From Pseudomonadota bacterium (GTDB taxonomy: Bacteria; Pseudomonadota; Gammaproteobacteria; Burkholderiales; Burkholderiaceae_C): 64,000 nucleotides of DNA. How positions within the stretch are numbered: the stretch's first letter is position 1; each line of letters starts with the position of its first letter. The translations under genes and the position numbers were made by a program. This document shows positions 30,000 to 39,033 of this stretch, piece after piece. Where the stretch lies: positions 46,042 to 110,041 of the forward strand of contig JAJZEC010000006.1 of NCBI GenBank assembly GCA_021805825.1. Reading direction: 5' to 3'. The notes under the pieces are model-generated. The model ran no database searches, was not told the DNA's origin, and was given only the letters and a program-made list of their open reading frames with translations.

Positions 30000-31091
30000 T
30001 CAGACGTTGAACAGAAAATTCAATATATCCCCGTCCTTGACGACATAGTCTTTGCCTTCGGCTCGCATCTTCCCGGCATCTTTGGCTGCCTGCTCTCCGC
30101 CGTATTGAATGAAATCCTCGAAGGCGATGGTCTGCGCGCGAATGAAGCCGCGTTCAAAATCGGTGTGGATCACCCCGGCCGCCTGCGGCGCGGTGGCTCC
30201 CACCGGGATGGTCCAGGCCCGAACTTCCTTGACCCCTGCGGTGAAATAGGTCTGCAGTCCGAGCAAGGCGTAGCCGGCACGGATCAGGCGGTTCAACCCC
30301 GGTTCGCTCTGCCCGAGTTCAGCCAGGAATTCGGCTTTCTCCTCGGCGGACATCCCGGCCAGTTCGCTTTCCAGCTTGGCGCAGATGGCCACCACCGGCG
30401 CGCCCTGCGCGGCGGCGTAGGTGCGCAGGCGTTCGAGGTGGGGATTGTCGACAAAGCCGTCCTCGAGCACGTTGCCGACGAACATCGCCGGCTTGGCGGT
30501 GATCAGGCACAAGGGCTTGAGCAGCGCACGCTCGTCGTCGGACAGATCCAGCCCGCGTACCGGGCGCGCCTCGTCGAGCGCGGACTGGCAGCGTTGCAGC
30601 ACGGCCAGCAGGCGTTGCGCCTCCTTGTCCCCTGCGCGCGCCGTCTTCTGCGCGCGCTGCACGGCCTTCTCGACGGTCGCCAGGTCGGCCAGGCAGAGCT
30701 CGGTCTGGATCACTTCGATATCGGCCAGCGGGTCGATGCGCCCCGCCACGTGCACCACGTTGGGGTCGTCGAAGCAGCGCACCACGTTGACCACCGCATC
30801 GGTCTCGCGGATATGCGCCAGGAACTGGTTGCCCAGCCCCTCGCCGCGGGACGCGCCGGCCACCAGGCCCGCGATGTCGACGAATTCGACCACCGCCGGC
30901 ACCACGCGCTGCGGCTTGACGATCGTGGCCAGCTGCTGCAGCCGGGCATCGGGCACCTCGACCACCCCGACATTGGGCTCGATGGTGCAGAAGGGGTAGT
31001 TCTCGGCCGGGATGGCGCTCTGGGTCAGCGCATTGAACAGGGTGGACTTGCCGACGTTGGGCAGGCCCACGATGCCACATTGAAGAGACAT
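30000..31091 (-). CDS. ychF: Redox-regulated ATPase/GTPase YchF
   Basis: Obg-family P-loop NTPase (OLA1/YchF) that prefers ATP and binds ribosomes. G1 motif [19 protein letters not shown] is at the N-terminus; [20 protein letters not shown] follows, and the C-terminal TGS-like domain ([18 protein letters not shown]) is present. 363 aa. ATG at 31091 with an AAGGAA Shine-Dalgarno; TACAAT at 31113-31118 is a good -10 with a ~15-nt leader. Confidence 0.97.
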   Translation of the reverse strand: MSLQCGIVGLPNVGKSTLFNALTQSAIPAENYPFCTIEPNVGVVEVPDARLQQLATIVKPQRVVPAVVEFVDIAGLVAGASRGEGLGNQFLAHIRETDAVVNVVRCFDDPNVVHVAGRIDPLADIEVIQTELCLADLATVEKAVQRAQKTARAGDKEAQRLLAVLQRCQSALDEARPVRGLDLSDDERALLKPLCLITAKPAMFVGNVLEDGFVDNPHLERLRTYAAAQGAPVVAICAKLESELAGMSAEEKAEFLAELGQSEPGLNRLIRAGYALLGLQTYFTAGVKEVRAWTIPVGATAPQAAGVIHTDFERGFIRAQTIAFEDFIQYGGEQAAKDAGKMRAEGKDYVVKDGDILNFLFNV

Positions 31092-31112
31092 GGGAATTCC
31101 TTTGGACTGCGG

Positions 31113-31118
31113 ATTGTA
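31113..31118 (-). promoter_or_regulatory. Candidate -10 box of ychF
   Basis: TACAAT on the minus strand, 21 nt before the ychF ATG. The Shine-Dalgarno AAGGAA lies between them, a normal leadered arrangement. Confidence 0.5.
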
Positions 31119-31234
31119 GTGGGCGAGGTCAGGGCCGACGCAGTCGCGGTTGCGTCACGATCCGAGCGCGTGAACGGGCTTGCGCGCTGCGCGCCGCGCA
31201 GAATCGCGGCTCTGCTAGGATCTTCCTGCGCCAA

Positions 31235-31260
31235 CCCGGGTCGACGGTCGTCGATCCGGG
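31235..31260. promoter_or_regulatory. 26-bp palindrome upstream of the liv-type operon
   Basis: CCCGGGTCGACG (31235-31246) is followed after GT by its near-perfect complement (31249-31260): 11 of 12 pairs match, the other is G-T. It lies about 104 bp before the binding-protein start and some 15 bp after a TAGGAT hexamer (31217-31222), a position suited to an operator or a leader hairpin. Confidence 0.5.
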
Positions 31261-31363
31261 TGGACGTGCTCGTGCAGAATCGCTCGATTCATTCAGCACC
31301 CGGGCCAACGCCTCCGCCGGCATTCCCGCTGGACGGAGCGTGGACCCATCACGGAGATCTCGC

Positions 31364-32617
31364 ATGCAAAATCGTGTCGGCAAGGCCCCGCAGCGCCTGA
31401 AGGCCGCGGTGGCGGCAATGGCCCTGGCTGCAGCCAGTTTCGGCGCCCACGCGGCGACCGCACCTTCGGTCATCAAGATCGGCACCCTGTACGCCAGTAC
31501 CGGCCCGTTCGCGGTGGCCTCGCAGGGGCAGTACGAAGGCCTGAAGTTCTGGGCCGACGCGGTGAACCAGCAGGGCGGGGTGTTCGTCAAGGCCTACGGC
31601 AAGAAGATCCCGGTGAAGCTCGTCGCCTACGACGACCAGAGTTCCACGTCCACCGCGACCACCCTGTACAACCAGCTGATCACGCAGGACAAGGTCGACA
31701 TCCTGGTGGCCGATTTCGGTTCGGTGCTGACCTCGGTCGCGGTACCGCTGGCCGCCGAGCACCACATGCTGCTGATCGACCCCACCGGCTCGGGAGCGAA
31801 CTTCTTCACCAAGAAGACCGACTACCTGGCGGACGTCAGCATCCCGTCGTCGACGGTGTGGCCGATCCCGCTGGCCAACTTCCTGCTGCAGCAGAAGATC
31901 AAGCGCGTGGCGATCGTCTACGACGGCAATGACTTCGACGCCTCGCAGGCCGAGACCCTGAAGTCGGTGCTGGGCAAGTCCGGGGTCAAGCCGGTGTACT
32001 ACCACGCGGTGCCGACGAGCGAGTCGAATTACACGGTGCTGCTGCACACCGTCAAGGCGAGCAACCCGCAGGCTGTGCTGGAATTCGGCTATCCGGCCAA
32101 CGACATTGCTTTCCTGCGGGCGTTGTCGCAAAGCGGCCTGCACTTCGACATGACGTTCACCATCTTCCCCGGCCAGTTGCTGGCGCTGATGGAAAAGAAC
32201 GTCGGTGCCGATGGCCTGGCCTACACCTATACCTACCCGACGCCGCCGCTGGTCAAGTACGCCAAGGTCAGCTACGGGATGAACACCGACGACTTCGTCA
32301 AGGCCTTTGAGGCTGCCCAGCACAAGGCGCCGACCTTCCTCGATTCGGCGGGCTACAACACCGGGCTGGTGATGCAGCACATGCTCGACATGTCGCCGAA
32401 GTTCAGCCAGAAGTCCTTCCACCGCGCGCTGCTCGACATGTCGGGCAAGACCACCACCCTGCTCGGCCCGTTCAAGATCAACGAGAACGGTGCCCAGCTC
32501 GGCCAGCCCTTCCCGGTGGCGCAGATGGTGCCCGAGGGCAAGGGCCTGAAGGTCGTCGTCGTCTATCCGGCCGAGCACGCCACGGGCAAGCCGGTGTACC
32601 CGGCGCCCAAGCGCTGA
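31364..32617 (+). CDS. ABC transporter substrate-binding protein (branched-chain amino-acid type)
   Basis: Periplasmic ligand-binding protein of the Leu/Ile/Val-binding (type I fold) family. Signal peptide about residues 1-30 (RLKAAVAAMALAAASFGAHA). The mature start SVIKIGTLYASTGPFAVASQ and the DDQSSTSTATTLYNQLI segment are typical of these receptors. 417 aa. The ATG at 31364 follows GGAG with 8-nt spacing. First of five genes; the ligand may be an amino acid, amide or aromatic acid and cannot be told from sequence. Confidence 0.93.
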   Translation: MQNRVGKAPQRLKAAVAAMALAAASFGAHAATAPSVIKIGTLYASTGPFAVASQGQYEGLKFWADAVNQQGGVFVKAYGKKIPVKLVAYDDQSSTSTATTLYNQLITQDKVDILVADFGSVLTSVAVPLAAEHHMLLIDPTGSGANFFTKKTDYLADVSIPSSTVWPIPLANFLLQQKIKRVAIVYDGNDFDASQAETLKSVLGKSGVKPVYYHAVPTSESNYTVLLHTVKASNPQAVLEFGYPANDIAFLRALSQSGLHFDMTFTIFPGQLLALMEKNVGADGLAYTYTYPTPPLVKYAKVSYGMNTDDFVKAFEAAQHKAPTFLDSAGYNTGLVMQHMLDMSPKFSQKSFHRALLDMSGKTTTLLGPFKINENGAQLGQPFPVAQMVPEGKGLKVVVVYPAEHATGKPVYPAPKR

Positions 32618-32711
32618 TCGGGCGCACGTCGGGCGCGCGTCGGCGCGCCTGAGCCCGTGCCGCGGCTGCCAGGCCGCGGCACGGCCCGTCCCCGCCACCG
32701 AGAGGGCGATC

Positions 32712-33593
32712 GTGGAACTGCTGCTGTACGCCCTTGTCGGCGGAATCCTCTACGGAATCTTCTTCACCCTGGTCGGCCTGGGCCTGAACCTGATCTTCGG
32801 GGTGATGCGCATCATCAACCTCGCGCATGGCCAGTTCATCGTCCTCGGGGGCTATGGCGCCTGGCTGCTCGCGCAGCACTTCGGGCTCAATCCGCTGTGG
32901 GCGCTGCCGCTGTCGGTGCTCGGCGCGCTGCTGCTGGGCTGGCCGCTGTACCGCGGCGTGGTGCCGCGGCTGCAGCGCAGCGGCGATCCGGAGATGCTGT
33001 CCTTCATCCTGTTCTTCGGCATCGGGCAGATCCTGGAGTCGCTGACCGAACTGGCCTTCGGCGCCGACCAGCGCTCGCTGCCCGACGGCGCGCTGGGTTC
33101 GGGCAACCTGGGCGTGCTGGGCCAGCAGTTTCCCGACAGCTGGTGGGTGGCGGCAGCGGTCAGCGTCGCCGCGCTGGTGCTGTTGTGGCTGTATTTCTCG
33201 CGCACCCGCCTGGGCTATGCCACGCGGGCGGTGATGGCCAACCGCGAGGAGGCGGTGGCCACCGGCATCAACGTGCGCCAGGTCTCGACCATCGCCTTCG
33301 TCGCCGGGCTCGCACTGGCCGGCATGGCCGGGGTGTTCGTCCCCTACCTGCTGGGCTCGGTGTCCCCCGACCTCGGCGGCGGGCTGACGACCACCGCCTT
33401 TGCGATCGTCATCATCGGTTCGCTGGGCAACCCGCTCGGAACCATCGTCGGCGGCCTTGTGTTCGGCCTGGGGACGATGATCATGCAGACCTACTATTCC
33501 TCGTGGTCGAACGTGGTGCCCTATGCGCTGCTGCTGGTCATCGTCCTGATACGTCCTTCGGGCCTGCTCGGAAAGGCGGTGCGCGTTGCCTGA
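32712..33593 (+). CDS. livH: ABC transporter permease, LivH family
   Basis: Inner-membrane permease with eight or so helices. The N-terminal GGILYGIFFTLVGLGLNLIF and FGVMRIINLAHGQFIVLGGY match LivH. The EAA-like loop REEAVATGINVRQVSTIAF is present, and the C-terminal helices (GGLTTTAFAIVIIGSLGN) follow. 293 aa from a GTG at 32712 with GAGAGGG upstream. Symbol denotes family, not proven leucine transport. Overlaps the next permease by 8 bp. Confidence 0.93.
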   Translation: MELLLYALVGGILYGIFFTLVGLGLNLIFGVMRIINLAHGQFIVLGGYGAWLLAQHFGLNPLWALPLSVLGALLLGWPLYRGVVPRLQRSGDPEMLSFILFFGIGQILESLTELAFGADQRSLPDGALGSGNLGVLGQQFPDSWWVAAAVSVAALVLLWLYFSRTRLGYATRAVMANREEAVATGINVRQVSTIAFVAGLALAGMAGVFVPYLLGSVSPDLGGGLTTTAFAIVIIGSLGNPLGTIVGGLVFGLGTMIMQTYYSSWSNVVPYALLLVIVLIRPSGLLGKAVRVA

Positions 33594-34536
33594 GAACCTT
33601 TCGTCCACGACCCGCCGCGTGCGCGGGCTGCGTCCGGCGGCGCTGGTGCTGGCGATCACCGCGGCGGTGTTCGTCGTCGCTCCGCATGTCTACACCAACC
33701 AGTCCCTGCTGTTCACCCTGATGACCTTCATGGCGCTGGCACAGGGCCTGAACCTGCTGTACGGCTTCACCGGCTACCTTCCCTTCGGCTACGTGGGCTT
33801 CTTCGGCAGCGGCGCCTACGCCACCTCGCTGCTGGTGCTGCACAGCCACCTGCCGGTGCTGGCCTGCGTGGCCGGAGGCGCGCTGGCCGCGGTGCTCATC
33901 GGGCTCGTGCTCGGCCCATTGCTGCGCCTTTCGGGTGCCTATTTCTCGATCGCCAACCTCGCCGCGTCGCAGATCCTGTTCTTCGTCGTCTCCAACCCCA
34001 ACCTGTCGAACCTCACCGGAGGGCCCTACGGGCTGAAGATCGACCAGGTCTACGACCCGCAGTTCAGCTACTACGTGATGCTCGGCGTGCTGCTGCTGAT
34101 CTGCGCGCTGGCTGCGTATTTCCGCAGCTCGCGCTTCGGCATGTCGCTGCGCGCGATCAAGCAGGATCCGCTGAGCGCGGCGATGGCCGGCATCGACGTC
34201 GTGCGTTCACGGCTGATCGTCTGGCTGGTGTCGGCCGGCGCGGCCGGCCTGGCCGGTGGGGTCTATGCCTGGAACCTGTCGGTGTTCTACCCCGACGCGG
34301 TGTTCACCCTGCAACTGTCGGTGTTCGCCATCGTGTTCGCCCTGTTCGGCGGGGTGGGCACGGTGATCGGGCCGATGCTCGGTGCGGCGCTGCTGTACAG
34401 CCTGTACTCGGCGATCGGCATTTCCACCCCCCAGTATTTCCAGCTCCTCTACGGCGGGCTCATCGCCGCCCTGGTGCTGTTCCTTCCCGGCGGAGTGCTT
34501 TCGCTGTTCCAGCGACGGGGGATCGATGTCTTCTGA
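33586..34536 (+). CDS. livM: ABC transporter permease, LivM family
   Basis: Second inner-membrane permease, 316 aa from a TTG at 33586 that lies in the livH end. Typical sequences: LNLLYGFTGYLPFGYVGFFG, LSGAYFSIANLAASQILFF, FGMSLRAIKQDPLSAAMAGI (EAA loop) and FGGVGTVIGPMLGAALLY. No ATG occurs near the conserved N-terminus; the next candidate is a GTG about 34 bp downstream. Translational coupling to livH is likely. Confidence 0.93.
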   Translation: MPENLSSTTRRVRGLRPAALVLAITAAVFVVAPHVYTNQSLLFTLMTFMALAQGLNLLYGFTGYLPFGYVGFFGSGAYATSLLVLHSHLPVLACVAGGALAAVLIGLVLGPLLRLSGAYFSIANLAASQILFFVVSNPNLSNLTGGPYGLKIDQVYDPQFSYYVMLGVLLLICALAAYFRSSRFGMSLRAIKQDPLSAAMAGIDVVRSRLIVWLVSAGAAGLAGGVYAWNLSVFYPDAVFTLQLSVFAIVFALFGGVGTVIGPMLGAALLYSLYSAIGISTPQYFQLLYGGLIAALVLFLPGGVLSLFQRRGIDVF

Positions 34537-35242
34537 ACTTCTGCGCCTGGTCGGGGTGCGCAAGCAGTTCGGCGCCCATGTGGTGCTGAACGACGTGGCC
34601 TTCCAGGTCGCGCCCGGGGAGATCGTGGGCCTTGTCGGGCCGAACGGCTCGGGCAAGACCACGACCATCAACGTGATCTCGGGCCTGTTGCAGGCCGACG
34701 CCGGCCAGGTCGTGTTCCTGGGTCGCGACATCAACCGCCTGCCGATGTTCCAGCGGGCGCGCCTGGGCATCAACCGCACCTTCCAGGTACCCAAGGTGTT
34801 TCGCGACATGACGGTGCTGGAGAACGTGGAGGTCGCCGCGCGCACCGCGCAGCTGGGCGAGGATCAGGTGCAGGAGATCCTGCGCGAGACCGAGTTGCAG
34901 CAGGTGGCCGGGCGCGTGGCCGGCTCGCTGACGGTCAACCAGCAGAAGCTGCTCGACCTGGCGCGCGCACTGGCCACGCGGCCCAGGCTGCTGCTGGTCG
35001 ACGAAATCGGCGCCGGGCTCAACCCGGCGGAGCTCGGCGTGATGGCCGAACTGCTGCTCAAGCTGGCAGGGCGCGGCATCGCGCTGATCGTCGTCGAGCA
35101 CCTGCTCGATTTCCTCAACCGCATCACCGAGCGGGTGATCGTGCTGGGCGCCGGGCGCATGCTGTTCGAAGGCCCGCTGCAGGCGGCTTCGCGCGAGCCC
35201 GAGGTGGTTGCCGCATTCATCGGAGCACCGGCCGAATCATGA
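34526..35242 (+). CDS. livG: ABC transporter ATP-binding protein, LivG family
   Basis: ATPase subunit, 238 aa. Walker A GPNGSGKTTT, Walker B LLLVDEIGAGLNP and the switch His in IVVEHLLDFL are intact. The signature helix, normally LSxGQ or similar, reads GSLTVNQQKLLDLARAL: only Gln and the following basic residue remain, an atypical ABC signature. The ATG at 34526 lies in the livM 3' end; the stop overlaps livF by 4 bp. Confidence 0.93.
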   Translation: MSSELLRLVGVRKQFGAHVVLNDVAFQVAPGEIVGLVGPNGSGKTTTINVISGLLQADAGQVVFLGRDINRLPMFQRARLGINRTFQVPKVFRDMTVLENVEVAARTAQLGEDQVQEILRETELQQVAGRVAGSLTVNQQKLLDLARALATRPRLLLVDEIGAGLNPAELGVMAELLLKLAGRGIALIVVEHLLDFLNRITERVIVLGAGRMLFEGPLQAASREPEVVAAFIGAPAES

Positions 35243-35946
35243 GCGCTGCGCTGCAAGTGGAGGGCCTGCAGGCCGGCTATGGCGCCATGCAGGTGCTGTG
35301 GGGAATCGACATGCAGGTGCAGCCCGGGCAGACGGTGCTGCTGCTGGGGGCCAACAGCGCGGGCAAGACCACCTTGCTGCGTACCCTCATCGGCCTGCTG
35401 CCTTGCCGCGCCGGGTCGATCACTTTCGACGGCGAACGCATCGACGGCCTGCGCCCCGACCAGCGCATCCGTCGCGGACTGGCCTTCATGTCCGAGCTGG
35501 GGGTGTTCCCGACGCTATCGATCGACGAGAACATCGCGCTGGGCGGCTACTTCATGCCCGAGGCCCGCATGCGCCGCCGTCGCGAGGAACTGTTCACCCT
35601 GTTTCCGGATCTGGCGAAAAAGCATCGCGACGCGGCCTCCACGCTGTCCGGAGGGCAGCGCAAGATGCTGGGCATCGCCAAGGTGCTGGTGGCCGAGCCC
35701 AGGCTGCTGCTGATGGACGAGCCTTCGTCGGGCCTGGCGCCGGTGTTCGTGCAGCAGGTCATCGACGTGCTGCGCACCACCATCGGCGGCGGCAGCACCT
35801 CGCTGCTCATCGCCGAGCAGAACGTGGCCTTCCTCGCGCTGGCCGACCGCGGCTACCTGCTCGACCATGGCAAGGTGCGTGCCAGCGGCACGCGCGAGGA
35901 GCTCGAGTCCAGCGACGCGGTGCGCGAAACCTACTTCGGACTCTGA
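35239..35946 (+). CDS. livF: ABC transporter ATP-binding protein, LivF family
   Basis: Second ATPase, 235 aa. Walker A GANSAGKTTL, a canonical signature LSGGQRKMLGIAKVL, Walker B LLLMDEPSSGLAP and switch IAEQNVAFL. Because LivG has a degenerate signature while this one is canonical, the heterodimer may have one consensus and one degenerate ATP site. ATGA overlap with livG. The 3' end overlaps the convergent AsmA-like gene by 16 bp. Confidence 0.95.
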   Translation: MSAALQVEGLQAGYGAMQVLWGIDMQVQPGQTVLLLGANSAGKTTLLRTLIGLLPCRAGSITFDGERIDGLRPDQRIRRGLAFMSELGVFPTLSIDENIALGGYFMPEARMRRRREELFTLFPDLAKKHRDAASTLSGGQRKMLGIAKVLVAEPRLLLMDEPSSGLAPVFVQQVIDVLRTTIGGGSTSLLIAEQNVAFLALADRGYLLDHGKVRASGTREELESSDAVRETYFGL

Positions 35947-37526
35947 GCGACTGGCTCAGCCCCTGGGCGGGGTCGCGCGCAGCGTGCCGCGGGCGAGTTG
36001 CAGGCCACGAGATCCGCGGGCGCGCTGACGCGCCAATCGGCCCGCGGTTGCCGCGCCGGGCCGCTGAGCAGCCACCCGCCATGCGGCTGCGCCTTCTTTT
36101 GCGCCTGCGGCTGCAGCCACAGACGCAGCCGTCGCGACGCCAGATCCAGGCTTCCGCTGCCCTGCCAGGCGCCTTGGGCCGTGTGCAGGCGCAGCTGCAG
36201 CACCTGCGCCACGCCGTCGGCGATGCGCGCCCGCGCCTCCAGCCGATCGAAGGCGCCAGCCGCGCCCGATGCCGGCGCGCCTGCGCCGCGCAGGTCGACC
36301 CCCGGCAGATCGCCATGCAGCACCTGCAGCTCTGCGCTGCCCGTGGCCTGCGACCAGCTCGGCGCATCCAGCTGCGGCCAATGCAGCACCGCGCTGCCGC
36401 GGACTGCTGCCGGCACCGCAGGCGCCCCCGCGGCCCGCAGGGTGGCGCTCAGCCGTGCCTGCAGCTGCCAGCCGGCGGCATCCCGTTGCGCCGCCAGCTG
36501 CAGCCGCGCGTGCAGCGGGGTCGGCGCCTTCCGCTGCAGCTCCAGCTGGAGCCGCGGCTGCAGCGCCGCATCGACGGCGTCCAGGGCCTGGCCCTGCAGG
36601 GCCAGGCGCCAGGTGCGTGGCGCCGCGCCGATGAGCGCCTGGCCGCGCAGCGCGCCGGCCAGGGTACGGCCGCCCTGCCAGAGCAGCAAGGGCTCGCGCA
36701 ACGTCAACTGCAGCGGTTGACCGTCGGCCATGCGGCCGCGCGCGCGCAGCCGCAGCGCGCGCAGTTGCAGGCTGGGGTGCCGGCCACCGCGGCACTGCAG
36801 GTCGGCGCGCAGATCGGCCAGCATGCGCGCGCTGCCGAACCAGTGGCCGTCTCCCTGCAGCAACAGGTTGCGCAGCCAGACCTGTCCGGCGCCATCGGTG
36901 TGCAACTGCCCGCTGAGGGTGAAATGGGCTTCGCTGTGCTGTGCCGGCAACAAGCCCTCGCCGCGCAGGCGCAGGGCGTGCCAGCCGGCGCGGCCGATGC
37001 CCGAGGCGCGCAGGTCGACTCCATCCAGGCGGGCCCGCAGCCCATCGGGGGCGTCGTCGAGCAGGATGGTGGCGCCGCGTACGCTGAAGCGATGAATGTC
37101 CAGCGCAGGCAGGGAGCCGCCTGGGGCGGTCAGCAGGTCGGCCACATTCCAGTGCCCGTCGGCCTCGCGTCGCAGGTGCAGATGCGGCGCGTCGAGGGCC
37201 ACTCCCTCGATCACCACCTTGCGGCGCAGCAGCGCCAGCGGCGACAGGCGCAGGCGCATGTCGGCCGCGCGTGCGAAGGGCGTGTGGCCGTCGCGCGCGC
37301 TCAGGCGCATCGGCCCCGTATGGAGGGTGAATGGCGGGAAAAGGCGCAGTTGCAGTGCGCCCGGGAGCTCCAGCCGGCGGTGGTACTGGCGCAACACGCT
37401 GGCGATGAGCACCGACTTGAAGGCGTCGGTGCGGAAGGCCAGCAGCGCCAGCCCGGCGCCACCGACGGCCAGGATGCACAGCGCCAGCAACGACGCCGCG
37501 ACGACGCGGATCAGTCGGCTGAGCAT
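35931..37526 (-). CDS. AsmA-like inner-membrane-anchored protein
   Basis: A 531-residue protein with one N-terminal helix (LIRVVAASLLALCILAVGGAGLALLAF: core residues ASLLALCILAVGGAGLAL) and a large periplasmic beta-rich region. The first 150 residues resemble AsmA (GPMRLSARDGHTPFARAADM, LRLSPLALLRRKVVIEGVAL), the family now seen as bridge-like lipid-transfer proteins in the envelope. The rest is Leu/Ala/Gln-rich with repeated amphipathic strands. Start at ATG 37526; an upstream TTG at 37646 would add a Pro-rich tail. Exact partner or lipid is unknown. Confidence 0.85.
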   Translation of the reverse strand: MLSRLIRVVAASLLALCILAVGGAGLALLAFRTDAFKSVLIASVLRQYHRRLELPGALQLRLFPPFTLHTGPMRLSARDGHTPFARAADMRLRLSPLALLRRKVVIEGVALDAPHLHLRREADGHWNVADLLTAPGGSLPALDIHRFSVRGATILLDDAPDGLRARLDGVDLRASGIGRAGWHALRLRGEGLLPAQHSEAHFTLSGQLHTDGAGQVWLRNLLLQGDGHWFGSARMLADLRADLQCRGGRHPSLQLRALRLRARGRMADGQPLQLTLREPLLLWQGGRTLAGALRGQALIGAAPRTWRLALQGQALDAVDAALQPRLQLELQRKAPTPLHARLQLAAQRDAAGWQLQARLSATLRAAGAPAVPAAVRGSAVLHWPQLDAPSWSQATGSAELQVLHGDLPGVDLRGAGAPASGAAGAFDRLEARARIADGVAQVLQLRLHTAQGAWQGSGSLDLASRRLRLWLQPQAQKKAQPHGGWLLSGPARQPRADWRVSAPADLVACNSPAARCARPRPGAEPVAQSPK

Positions 37527-37787
37527 GCGCCGGCCCGCAGGATCCGGGCCGGCCGGGGCTTGTACGCGGAGCTCGGGCGCGGAAGGCGTCGTGGCATGGT
37601 CTCGAGGTCCTGGGAGTGCAGCATGCCTTCGCAGGCCGGAGCACAATGTGCGGGAATCGGTGGGCCACTGCAGGCAGCGCCGCGGGCCCGTACCGCAGTT
37701 TGTACCAAAGAACCCGCCCGGCCCGGAAGGCTGCGGAGCCGTCGCGCCGGCTCCGCCCCGGGGCTACGGGCACAGCACGGAGTGAGC

Positions 37788-38987
37788 ATGGTGGATGAGC
37801 AGGTGGCGATTGTCGGCGGCGGGCTGGTCGGCAAGGCCGCGGCGCTGGCGCTGGCGCAGGCCGGGCTGTCGGTCGTGCTGTGCGGCGCGCGCGACGCGGC
37901 TCCGCCGCCAGCCAGCGGTTTCGCGCAGCGCATCTATGCCCTGAATGCCGCATCGCGCCAGTTGCTGCAGCGCCTGCGCGCCTGGGAGCAGATCCCGGCC
38001 GGGCGCGTGCAGCCGGTGCAGGCCATGCGTATCGCGGCCGACGGCGCGGCGCTGGGCTTCGACGCCTATGCGCAGCGGGTGGAGTCGCTGGCATGGATTG
38101 TCGAAGCCGACGCCATCGAGCGAGCGCTCGACCTGGCGCTGCGTTTCGAGCGTGGCGTGCGCGGGCTGGCCGGTCTGGTCGTCGGGGCGCGGCGTGGCGA
38201 GGCGGGTTGGGAACTCGACCTCGACGACGGGTCGAGCCTGCGCGCGGCCTTGCTCGTCGGTGCCGACGGTCGCGCCAGCCGGGTGCGCGCATGGGGCGGC
38301 ATCGGCCTGCGCAGCCGCTCCTATGGACAGACCGCGCTGGTGTGCAACTTCGTCACCGCTGCGCCGCACGGCGCCTGCGCGCTGCAGGCCTTCACCGCCG
38401 ACGGCGGCGTGCTGGCCCTGTTGCCGCTGCCCGATGTCGGGGACGAGCACCAGGTGTCGCTGGTGTGGTCGGCCCCGGACGAACTGGCGGCCCGCCTGCG
38501 CGAAGGCACAGCCGAGGAACTGGCCGCCCGCGTGCAGGAGCAACTGCCCCTGCTCGACGCACAGCGCATGGCGCCGCTGCGGCCGGCCGGCGCGGTCGGC
38601 GCGTGGCCGCTGCTCCTGCAGCGCGCGCACAGCGTGGTCGGCGAGGCGGTGGCCCTGCTCGGCGACAGCGCGCATGTGGTGCATCCCATGTCCGGGCATG
38701 GATTGAACCTCGGTCTGCAGGACGTGCAGGCGCTGGCGGCGGTGCTCGGCCGGCGGGCCGCAGGCGAATCGCCGGGGGCCGCGCAGGTGCTGCAGCGCTA
38801 CGCGCGGGCGCGTGCCGAGCAGGTGCTGGCGATGCAACTGGCGACGGACGGCCTGCATCGGCTGTACGCTCCCGGGTTGCAGTGGCTGGCGCCGCTGCGC
38901 GCGCTCGGCCTGTCGCTCGTCGACCATCTTCCTCCCCTGAAGGCCCTGCTCGCCGGCTATGCTTCGGGCAGATCGGTGCTTTCCTGA
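37788..38987 (+). CDS. UbiH/UbiF/COQ6-family FAD monooxygenase
   Basis: A 399-residue flavoprotein hydroxylase. FAD-binding VAIVGGGLVGKAAALALAQA opens the protein; YALNAASRQLLQRLRAW corresponds to the COQ6-family site and LLGDSAHVVHPMSGHGLNLG to the second FAD motif. Ubiquinone ring hydroxylation is the likely role, complementing the ubiH at 23068. The ATG at 37788 is preceded by GGAG. A continuous frame runs upstream to 35208 but is only antisense to the AsmA-like gene. Confidence 0.9.
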   Translation: MVDEQVAIVGGGLVGKAAALALAQAGLSVVLCGARDAAPPPASGFAQRIYALNAASRQLLQRLRAWEQIPAGRVQPVQAMRIAADGAALGFDAYAQRVESLAWIVEADAIERALDLALRFERGVRGLAGLVVGARRGEAGWELDLDDGSSLRAALLVGADGRASRVRAWGGIGLRSRSYGQTALVCNFVTAAPHGACALQAFTADGGVLALLPLPDVGDEHQVSLVWSAPDELAARLREGTAEELAARVQEQLPLLDAQRMAPLRPAGAVGAWPLLLQRAHSVVGEAVALLGDSAHVVHPMSGHGLNLGLQDVQALAAVLGRRAAGESPGAAQVLQRYARARAEQVLAMQLATDGLHRLYAPGLQWLAPLRALGLSLVDHLPPLKALLAGYASGRSVLS

Positions 38988-39033
38988 AGGCGGCATGCAA
39001 CCGCGGGGCAGCACCCCACACAGAGATCCTGGC

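Noticed and set aside
35208..38987. A 1259-codon open frame on the plus strand
   Set aside because: Only its last 400 codons (monooxygenase) are real. The rest runs antisense through the AsmA-like gene and has the Arg/Ala/Gln composition of GC-rich shadow frames.
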